DNA from: Maritimibacter sp.
GTDB lineage: Bacteria; Pseudomonadota; Alphaproteobacteria; Rhodobacterales; Rhodobacteraceae
Direction of reading: 5' to 3'
Length of the DNA: 5,376 nucleotides
Assembly: GCA_020441225.1 (NCBI GenBank)
Contig: JAGRMP010000002.1
Location: 1-5,376, forward strand
Shown: piece by piece, positions 1-4,616 of the stretch
Numbering within the stretch: position 1 is the stretch's first letter
How the letters are laid out: each line of letters starts with the position of its first letter
Program-made: the position numbers and the translations under genes
The notes under the pieces: model-generated
Seen by the model: the letters and a program-made list of their open reading frames with translations, nothing else
What the model was told of the DNA's origin: nothing
The model's database searches: none

Positions 1-862
1 TGTCGAAGCCGATCAGCCGGTCGTGGCCCGCCGCCTCCGCCGTGCGCACCATGCCGACGATCCCGCCCGCAGGTCCCGACAGGATCGCGTCCTTGCCCTG
101 GAACAGATGCGCGTCGGTGAGCCCGCCGTTCGACTGCATGAAATAGAGCCCATGGGTCGCGCGCCCGAGGTCCAGCGCGGCTTCGACCTCGGCCACGTAG
201 CGGCGCAGGATCGGCGACAGGTAGGCATCGACCACGGTGGTGTCGCCGCGGCCCACGAGCTTGGCGAGGCGCGAGACCTCGTGGCTGGTGGAGACCTGGG
301 TGAAGCCCGCTTCGCGCGCGAGCGCGGCGGCGCGGATCTCGTGATCGGGGGCGATATGGGCATGGAGGAAAGCGATGGCGACGGCCTCGATCCCGTCGGC
401 CCGCGCGGCACGCAAGGCGCGGTCCAGCGCCGCTTCGTCGAGCTCTGTGATCACATTCCCGTCGGCATCGCACCGTTCCCGCGCCTCGACCACGCGCTCG
501 TAGAGCAGCTCGGGGCGCTTGATCTGCAAGGCAAAAAGGTCGGGGCGCGCCTGGGTGCCGATCCGGAGCAGATCGGCGAACCCTTCTGTGATCACAAGAA
601 GCACCCGCTCGCCCTTGCGTTCCAGCAGCGCGTTGGTGGCAACCGTCGTGCCCATCTTGACCGCGCGGATCGCGGCATCGGGGATCGGCGCGCCGGGCGC
701 AAGCCCGAGGCAGCGGCGGATGCCCTCGACCGCCGCGTCGCGATACTGCTCGGGGTTCTCGGACAGGAGCTTGGCGGTCTCGATCCCGCCATCGGGCGCG
801 CGCGCGACCACGTCGGTAAAGGTCCCGCCCCGGTCGATCCAGAATTCCCATTGTCCCGACAC
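1..862 (-). CDS. 5-oxoprolinase (hydantoinase A/oxoprolinase family), N-terminal part, cut by the window edge
   Basis: ATP-dependent opening of 5-oxo-L-proline (pyroglutamate) to L-glutamate in the cytoplasm is the expected reaction. The 287 visible residues resemble the N-terminus of eukaryotic-type OPLAH closely. They include [10 protein letters not shown] (residues 9-18, nucleotide-binding loop), [17 protein letters not shown] (70-86), [10 protein letters not shown] (101-110), MQSNGG (242-247) and LSGPAGG (261-267). The last residues, IGFD, are where the second phosphate loop of the family (GFDMGGTSTDV) begins, so the rest lies off the left edge. This type is usually a fused HyuA-HyuB protein of about 1,200 residues; the fusion cannot be seen here. 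The start is GTG at 862, preceded by AAGGGAGGG with a 6-nt gap; the only nearby upstream ATG (888) is out of frame. It lies 75 nt downstream of the oxidase stop on the same strand, so it is probably in one operon. A plain hydantoinase A is the less likely alternative. Confidence 0.88.
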   Translation of the reverse strand, partial: MSGQWEFWIDRGGTFTDVVARAPDGGIETAKLLSENPEQYRDAAVEGIRRCLGLAPGAPIPDAAIRAVKMGTTVATNALLERKGERVLLVITEGFADLLRIGTQARPDLFALQIKRPELLYERVVEARERCDADGNVITELDEAALDRALRAARADGIEAVAIAFLHAHIAPDHEIRAAALAREAGFTQVSTSHEVSRLAKLVGRGDTTVVDAYLSPILRRYVAEVEAALDLGRATHGLYFMQSNGGLTDAHLFQGKDAILSGPAGGIVGMVRTAEAAGHDRLIGFD

Positions 863-868
863 GCGCCG

Positions 869-877
869 CCCTCCCTT
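869..877 (-). promoter_or_regulatory. Ribosome-binding site AAGGGAGGG of the 5-oxoprolinase gene
   Basis: A strong purine-rich site on the minus strand with a 6-nt gap to the GTG at 862. It fixes a non-ATG start that also places [10 protein letters not shown] at the usual distance from the N-terminus. Confidence 0.65.
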
Positions 878-937
878 GGTCACCCCATGGGTCGGGCAGC
901 CCGGTGGGAATGTCAATCGGCGCCGCCAGGAACCGTT

Positions 938-2242
938 TCAGAGCCGGTCGCGCAGGGAGAACCAGACCATCGCCAGCACCAGGAGCGGCCAGCGCAGCGC
1001 CGCACCGCCGGGGAAGCGCGGGGTGGGCACGCTGGCCATGAGGTCGAACCGCCCGGCGCTGCCGGTGATCGCCTCGGCGGCGAGCTTGCCGCCCAGGGTC
1101 GCCATCGCCACGCCATGGCCGGAATAGCCGCCGGCGGTCAGGATATTGGCCGCGATCCACTCGAAATGCGGCATCCGCGAGCGGGTGATCGCGAGCGTGC
1201 CGCCCCAGGCGTGGTCGATCCGCGCGTCGCTGAGCTCGGGAAAGATCTCGACCATCGGGCGCCGGGCTTTCGCCGCGATGTCGGCGGGGAAGCGGTAGCC
1301 GTAGCTCTCGCCGCCGCCGAACAGCATCCGCCCATCCGCCGACAGCCGGAAATAGTTGATGACGAATTTCGAATCCGCCACCGCCTCGCGCCCCGGGATC
1401 AGCCGGTCGGCGAGGTCCCCGAGCGGCTCGGTGGCGACGATGTAATTGTTGATCGGCATCACCTGGGCGGCAATCCGGCGGTCGAGATCGCCAAGATAGC
1501 CGTTGGCGGCCCAGAGCAGATGGCGGGCCCGGATGCGTGCGGGACCGGCGCCGAGCCGTACCGGGTCGGTCTCGGTCACCCAGTCGACCCGCGAACGCTC
1601 GTAGATCCGCGCGCCCGCTGCCGCCGCGGCCCGTGCGAGGCCGAGCGCGTAATTGAGCGGGTGCAGATGGCCGCCGCCGGCATCGTAGACCCCGCCGTGA
1701 TAGGCCTCGGACCCCACGCGCGAACGGATCTCGTCGCGCGAGAGGGCCCGGACCTTGTCATAGCCATAGTCGCGCGCGAGCTTCTCGGCATAGGCATGGC
1801 TGTGGGCGACGTAGCGCGCGCGGTGGTCGGCGTGGATCAGCCCGGGCACGAAGCCCGCCTCGGGCGCGTGGCGGGTCACGAGGTCGAGGGTCAGCTCCAT
1901 GCTTTCGACCGACAGGTCCCACAGCGCCCGCGCCCGCTCGGGGCCGACCAGGTCCTCGAGGTCGTCCTGCTCGATCCGCTGGCCCGGGCTCAGCTGGCCG
2001 CCGTTCCGCCCCGAAGCGCCGAAGCCGACCCGGTGCGCCTCCAGCACCACCACGTCGAGCCCGGCCTCGGCCAGATGCAGCGCCGCCGAGAGCCCGGTAA
2101 AGCCGCCGCCGATCACCGCAACGTCGCAAGTGATCTCGCCCTCGGCTTGCGGGAAGGGATCGAGCGCCAGCGCCGTGGCCGCATACCAGGACGGGGGGTA
2201 TTCCCCGACCCGGTCATTTGCCGTCAGGATGTCGAGCGCCAA
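938..2242 (-). CDS. puuB: FAD-dependent gamma-glutamylputrescine oxidase (PuuB type)
   Basis: PuuB oxidises gamma-glutamylputrescine to gamma-glutamyl-gamma-aminobutyraldehyde, releasing ammonia and hydrogen peroxide, in the cytoplasm. The 434-residue product (E. coli PuuB is about 426) has the DAO-family layout. An N-terminal lead SWYAAT (18-23) is followed by the dinucleotide fold CDVAVIGGGFTG (39-50, GxGxxG at 45-50) with the ribose-binding acid Glu68 in VVVLEA. Next come GFGASGRNGGQL (73-84), GGHLHPLNYA (about 200), the C-terminal FAD motif GYSGHG (372-377) and the terminal SLRDRL shared with E. coli PuuB. The start is TTG at 2242. No in-frame ATG or GTG lies before the fold, and this start places SWYAA as far from the N-terminus as in PuuB. 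AAGGGA and AGGA upstream are possible ribosome-binding sites. It sits 72 nt after spuC and 75 nt before the 5-oxoprolinase. Another amine or amino-acid oxidase of the same family cannot be excluded. Confidence 0.88.
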   Translation of the reverse strand: MALDILTANDRVGEYPPSWYAATALALDPFPQAEGEITCDVAVIGGGFTGLSAALHLAEAGLDVVVLEAHRVGFGASGRNGGQLSPGQRIEQDDLEDLVGPERARALWDLSVESMELTLDLVTRHAPEAGFVPGLIHADHRARYVAHSHAYAEKLARDYGYDKVRALSRDEIRSRVGSEAYHGGVYDAGGGHLHPLNYALGLARAAAAAGARIYERSRVDWVTETDPVRLGAGPARIRARHLLWAANGYLGDLDRRIAAQVMPINNYIVATEPLGDLADRLIPGREAVADSKFVINYFRLSADGRMLFGGGESYGYRFPADIAAKARRPMVEIFPELSDARIDHAWGGTLAITRSRMPHFEWIAANILTAGGYSGHGVAMATLGGKLAAEAITGSAGRFDLMASVPTPRFPGGAALRWPLLVLAMVWFSLRDRL

Positions 2243-2250
2243 GGTCCTGT

Positions 2251-2313
2251 CCCTTTTTCTTGGTCGAAATACTCCGGGGGTGCGGGGGCAGAGCCCCCGC
2301 CCGCGCGCCGGGC
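2251..2313 (-). repeat. Intergenic hairpin plus CCCCCGGAGTATTT element between spuC and puuB
   Basis: Read on the minus strand, the spuC stop is followed by a small stem (GCCCG/CGGGC, 2313-2299). An 8-bp perfect GC stem follows (GCGGGGGC/GCCCCCGC, 2300-2282, 3-nt loop), then CCCCCGGAGTATTTCGACC and AAGAAAAAGGG. The two stems share two bases, so they compete. I recall this hairpin plus GGAGTATTT plus AAGAA pattern as a recurrent intergenic sequence in Rhodobacteraceae genomes; only one copy is in this window, so repetition cannot be shown here. There is no U-run after the stem, so full termination before puuB is unlikely. It may stabilise the spuC message end or attenuate downstream expression. 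Its right end may supply the puuB ribosome-binding site. Confidence 0.5.
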
Positions 2314-2314
2314 A

Positions 2315-3712
2315 TTACTCCGCGGTCTTCAGAAGACCCTCCTCCTTCGCCGCCGCATAGCCCTCGTCGAGCGATTTCACGGCGCGTTCGAACAACAGAT
2401 CGATGTCCGCCTTCTGCATCACCAGCGGCGGCGAGATGATCATCCGGTCGCCGACATGGCGCATGATGACGTTGTTCTTGAAGCATTTTTCCCGAACCGT
2501 GTAGCCCACCGTCCCTTCCGGGCTCGCGAAGGGCTTGCGGACCGACTTGTCCGCGGTCAACGCCAGCGACGCCATCATGCCGACGATCTTGGTCTCGCCG
2601 ACGAAAGGGTGGTCGGCGAGCTGGTGCCATTTGCGGGCCAGGTAGGGCCCGGCCTCGTTCGCGACGTGGTCGACGATCCGTTCCTCTTCCATAATGCGCA
2701 GGTTTTCGAGCGCAACGGCGGCCGAAACCGGGTGGCCGGAATAGGTGTAGCCGTGGGCAAACTCCTCGCGGCCGATCACTTCGGCAACCTTGTCCGACAC
2801 CAGCGAGCCGCCGATCGGCGCATAGCCCGAAGACAGCCCCTTGGCGACGGTCACGATGTCGGGCTTGAGCCCGTAATACTCGGTGCCGAACCACTTGCCG
2901 GTGCGGCCGAAGCCGGTGATGACCTCGTCGACGATGAGCAGGATGTCGCGTTCGGCGCAGATCCGGCTGATCTCGGGCCAGTAACTGTCGGGCGGCACGA
3001 TCACCCCGCCGGCGCCCTGGATCGGCTCGGCGATGAAGGCGGCGACGCTTTCCTCGCCGATCTCGTCGATCTTGGCCTCCAGCTCGCGTGCCCGCATCAG
3101 GCCGAATTCCTCGGGGCTCATGTCGCCGCCTTCGAGATACCAGTGCGGCTGGCCGATATGGACCACGCCGGGGATCGGCAGCCCGCCCTGGGCGTGCATC
3201 CCCTGCATGCCGCCGAGCGAGGCGGAGCCGACCGTGCTGCCGTGGTAGGCGTTTTTGCGGCTGATGATCGTGGTCTTGCCGGGCTTGCCCATCAGCTCCC
3301 AATAGCGGCGCACCAGCCGGATGTTGGTGTCGTTCGCCTCCGAGCCGCCGCCGGCGAAAAAGACGTGGTTGAGATCGCCCGGCGCAAGGGCCGCGAGCTT
3401 GTCGGCAAGCGCGATCGCGGGCACATGCGTCGACATGAAAAAGGTGTTGTAGAACGGCAGCTCCTTCATCTGCCGGTAGGCGGCCTCGGCGAGCTCGTCG
3501 CGGCCATAGCCGATGTTGACGCACCACAGGCCGGCCATGCCGTCGATGATCTGTTCCCCCTCGCTGTCCGTCAGCATGACGCCGCTTGCCCGGGTGATCA
3601 CCCGCGCGCCGCGCTTGGCGAGTTCGCCGTTGGCGGTGAACGGATGCATGTGATGCGCGGCATCGAGCGCCTGAAGCTCGGCGGTCGGCAGGTGATTCGT
3701 TATCTCGTTCAT
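2315..3712 (-). CDS. spuC: Class III PLP aminotransferase, putrescine/polyamine:pyruvate type (SpuC-like)
   Basis: Transfers a terminal amino group, probably from putrescine to pyruvate, giving 4-aminobutanal and alanine in the cytoplasm. The 465 residues match Pseudomonas SpuC along their length. Recognisable stretches are GLWCVNIGYGR (61-71), ELPFYNTFF (84-92), GGGSEAND (121-128, PLP phosphate) and YHGST (156-160). Further on are AEPIQGAGGVIVPP, the DEVITGFGRTG block with Asp262 (pyridine nitrogen), Lys291 in VAKGLSSGY (Schiff base), YSGHP and the C-terminal MIISPPLV. The 29-residue Asp-Lys spacing is right for class III. The ATG at 3712 has GAGGA 4 nt upstream. A TTG six codons earlier (3730) would fall only a few bases from the predicted transcription start and is rejected. 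It lies 86 nt after the GntR gene and has its own promoter and TGATCA box. Family members also use GABA, beta-alanine or other amines, so substrate choice is inferred from the neighbours. Confidence 0.88.
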   Translation of the reverse strand: MNEITNHLPTAELQALDAAHHMHPFTANGELAKRGARVITRASGVMLTDSEGEQIIDGMAGLWCVNIGYGRDELAEAAYRQMKELPFYNTFFMSTHVPAIALADKLAALAPGDLNHVFFAGGGSEANDTNIRLVRRYWELMGKPGKTTIISRKNAYHGSTVGSASLGGMQGMHAQGGLPIPGVVHIGQPHWYLEGGDMSPEEFGLMRARELEAKIDEIGEESVAAFIAEPIQGAGGVIVPPDSYWPEISRICAERDILLIVDEVITGFGRTGKWFGTEYYGLKPDIVTVAKGLSSGYAPIGGSLVSDKVAEVIGREEFAHGYTYSGHPVSAAVALENLRIMEEERIVDHVANEAGPYLARKWHQLADHPFVGETKIVGMMASLALTADKSVRKPFASPEGTVGYTVREKCFKNNVIMRHVGDRMIISPPLVMQKADIDLLFERAVKSLDEGYAAAKEEGLLKTAE

Positions 3713-3716
3713 GGGA

Positions 3717-3721
3717 TCCTC
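3717..3721 (-). promoter_or_regulatory. Ribosome-binding site GAGGA that decides the spuC start
   Basis: GAGGA on the minus strand lies 4 nt before the ATG at 3712. It lies downstream of the alternative TTG at 3730 and so could not serve that codon, which supports the ATG. Confidence 0.6.
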
Positions 3722-3739
3722 GGCGTGCAACTGGCGTCC

Positions 3740-3767
3740 AGAATATGATCAAAAAGCGGGCTGTCAA
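3740..3767 (-). promoter_or_regulatory. Predicted sigma-70 promoter of spuC
   Basis: On the minus strand a perfect -35 hexamer TTGACA (3767-3762) is followed by a 16-bp spacer and -10 TATTCT (3745-3740, four of six consensus bases). Transcription would start near 3733, leaving a leader of about 20 nt that carries the GAGGA ribosome-binding site before the ATG at 3712. This gives spuC, and probably the two genes after it, a promoter separate from that of the regulator gene. The call is by eye; no start site is known. Confidence 0.6.
3743..3754. promoter_or_regulatory. Putative operator box ATnTGATCAAAA in the spuC promoter
   Basis: ATATGATCAAAA on the plus strand is near-palindromic about TGATCA and overlaps the first bases of the spuC -10 hexamer, running back into the spacer. 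Eleven of twelve positions equal the box in the potF promoter (4552-4563). Placement over the -10 would suit repression by the GntR/FCD protein encoded next door. The protein-site pairing is inference. Confidence 0.5.
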
Positions 3768-3798
3768 CGAAGCCCCTGCCCGTTTTCCGGGATCTCGC

Positions 3799-4446
3799 TC
3801 AGCTCAGAGACCGGTTGACCTGGGCGATTCCCTGGTCGATGTCGCCCAGGATCGCCGCCGCAACGGCCTCCGGGTCGCGCGCGCGCATCGCCGCCAGCGC
3901 CTCGCGGTGCATGTCCGGCAGATTGGCGGTGCCATGGCGTCCGAGCATCACCCTGAGCGGCGGTCCGGAGCGCAGCCAGAGCATCTCCGAGATGGCGATC
4001 AGCACCTCGGCGCCGGAATGCGCATAGAGCCGGGCGTGGAACAGATGGTTGTGCTGGAGATAGCCGCGCACGTCGCCGTTTTCGATCGCCGCATCGACCG
4101 CCGCATCCTCGGCGGCGAGCAGATCGATGTCGAAATCTTCCATGTTTTCAATGGCTCTGCGCGCGAGCTCAGGTTCGACGGCGCGCCGGGCAAAGGCCAG
4201 TTCCCCGTATTGCGACAGCGTCAGCTCCGGCACTTCCACCCGCCGGTTGCCCTTGAACACCAGCGCCCCCTGGCTGGTCAGCCGCCGGATCGCTTCGCGC
4301 ACCGGGGTCATGCCCAGCCCGGCCCGGTCGGCCAGCCCCTGGATCGTGACCGGTTCGCCCGGCGCAAGCTCGCCGTAGAGCACCATCTCGCGCAACGCCT
4401 GGTAGGCGCGCTGGTGCTCGGGAATTTTTGACGCCGCGTCTTCCAC
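3799..4446 (-). CDS. GntR-family transcriptional regulator with FCD ligand-binding domain
   Basis: DNA-binding regulator, probably controlling the flanking polyamine genes. From the GTG start the product is 215 residues, typical for FCD members. The N-terminal winged helix-turn-helix covers roughly residues 10-72, with the GntR signature TPVREAIRRL at 47-56 followed by the wing (FKGNRRVEVP). The helical FCD domain follows, with NHLFH (Asn133, His137) and MHREAL (His180) as candidate metal or ligand residues; Asn stands where many relatives have Asp. GTG at 4446 was chosen because GGGGAGG ends 4 nt upstream. A TTG at 4464 would give six more residues but has its purine-rich stretch touching the codon. 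The gene is divergent from potF (170-nt shared region) and 86 nt upstream of spuC. Ligand (putrescine or a gamma-glutamyl intermediate) and sign of control are inferred, not visible. It is not PuuR, which is a Cro/CI-cupin protein. Confidence 0.9.
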   Translation of the reverse strand: MEDAASKIPEHQRAYQALREMVLYGELAPGEPVTIQGLADRAGLGMTPVREAIRRLTSQGALVFKGNRRVEVPELTLSQYGELAFARRAVEPELARRAIENMEDFDIDLLAAEDAAVDAAIENGDVRGYLQHNHLFHARLYAHSGAEVLIAISEMLWLRSGPPLRVMLGRHGTANLPDMHREALAAMRARDPEAVAAAILGDIDQGIAQVNRSLS

Positions 4447-4450
4447 CGTG

Positions 4451-4457
4451 CCTCCCC
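4451..4457 (-). promoter_or_regulatory. Ribosome-binding site GGGGAGG that decides the gntR start
   Basis: GGGGAGG on the minus strand ends 4 nt before GTG 4446. It lies inside the reading frame if TTG 4464 were the start, which favours the shorter 215-residue protein. Confidence 0.55.
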
Positions 4458-4493
4458 GGATCAATCCTTTGCGCTTGCGCGCGAAGTGGATAA

Positions 4494-4532
4494 GGTCAAA
4501 GGGTAGGCTATCGTCTCGCAGGGGATTTGACC
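4494..4532. promoter_or_regulatory. Inverted GGTCAAA / TTTGACC pair in the gntR-potF divergent region
   Basis: GGTCAAA (4494-4500) and its exact inverse TTTGACC (4526-4532) are centred 32 bp apart, about three helical turns, in the 170-bp region between the divergent gntR and potF starts. The right arm contains the potF -35. The left arm would give a TTGACC facing gntR, but no convincing -10 follows it. Each arm resembles a half of the TTTGATCAAA box, so they may be weaker regulator sites used for autoregulation. I could not assign a clear gntR promoter. Confidence 0.35.
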
Positions 4533-4554
4533 ATATCGTCTACCTGTGTAGATT
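4527..4554 (+). promoter_or_regulatory. Predicted sigma-70 promoter of potF
   Basis: The -35 hexamer TTGACC (4527-4532, five of six consensus bases) and -10 TAGATT (4549-4554, four of six) are separated by 16 bp, the same spacing as in the spuC promoter. Transcription would start near 4561, giving a leader of about 56 nt. Assignment is by eye, supported by its symmetry with the spuC promoter and by the operator-like box over the -10. Confidence 0.55.
4539..4552. repeat. Inverted repeat TCTAC-N4-GTAGA in the potF promoter spacer
   Basis: A perfect 5-bp inverted repeat with 4-nt centre (CTGT) lies between the potF -35 and -10. Its size and location would suit a dimeric winged-helix regulator. 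No copy is found in the spuC promoter, so if real it would be potF-specific. Confidence 0.35.
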
Positions 4555-4563
4555 TGATCAAAA
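4552..4563. promoter_or_regulatory. Putative operator box ATnTGATCAAAA in the potF promoter
   Basis: ATTTGATCAAAA contains the perfect 10-bp palindrome TTTGATCAAA (4553-4562) and overlaps the -10 hexamer and likely start point of potF. It is nearly identical to the box at 3743-3754 before spuC. The two boxes bracket the gntR gene, which suggests it controls both uptake and catabolism. Confidence 0.55.
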
Positions 4564-4569
4564 TAAGAG

Positions 4570-4588
4570 CCGGGCCTTGAGGGTCCGG
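4570..4588 (+). other. Stem-loop in the potF 5' leader
   Basis: CCGGGCC (4570-4576) can pair with GGTCCGG (4582-4588) through seven pairs, one of them G-U, around the loop TTGAG. It starts only about nine bases after the predicted transcription start and ends 15 nt before the ribosome-binding site. It might protect the 5' end or influence translation; no U-run follows, so it is not a canonical terminator. Confidence 0.4.
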
Positions 4589-4603
4589 ACAGACGGGAGC
4601 AAC

Positions 4604-4610
4604 AGGGGAG
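4604..4610 (+). promoter_or_regulatory. Ribosome-binding site AGGGGAG of potF
   Basis: AGGGGAG with a 6-nt gap to the ATG at 4617; the signal peptide begins directly at this ATG, so the start is well fixed. Confidence 0.65.
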
Positions 4611-4616
4611 ACCTCC

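Noticed and set aside
446..455. CRP-type site suggested by TGTGA and TCACA
   Set aside because: The CRP consensus needs a 6-bp gap between these halves; here they abut, and the site lies within a coding region.
888..916. Possible separate promoter for the 5-oxoprolinase gene (perfect TTGACA at 916-911, minus strand)
   Set aside because: At 16-18 bp spacing no acceptable -10 hexamer is found (GACCCA or ACCCAT), so the gene is treated as part of the operon.
23..3748. A 1,241-codon open frame on the plus strand covering three genes
   Set aside because: The 5-oxoprolinase, oxidase and aminotransferase genes all share one minus-strand frame, and this frame is its exact codon-by-codon complement. 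It stays open only because those genes lack TTA, CTA and TCA codons, as is usual in GC-rich genomes. The product is Arg/Gly/Ala/His-rich and resembles no family.
3779..3791. Possible terminator stem CCCG-TTTTC-CGGG after gntR
   Set aside because: The stem is only 4 bp and no U-run follows on the minus strand; too weak to call.
3745..4431. A 228-codon plus-strand open frame opposite gntR
   Set aside because: It is the complement of the gntR codons, with no family resemblance and no proper start context; the minus-strand GntR/FCD protein explains the stretch.
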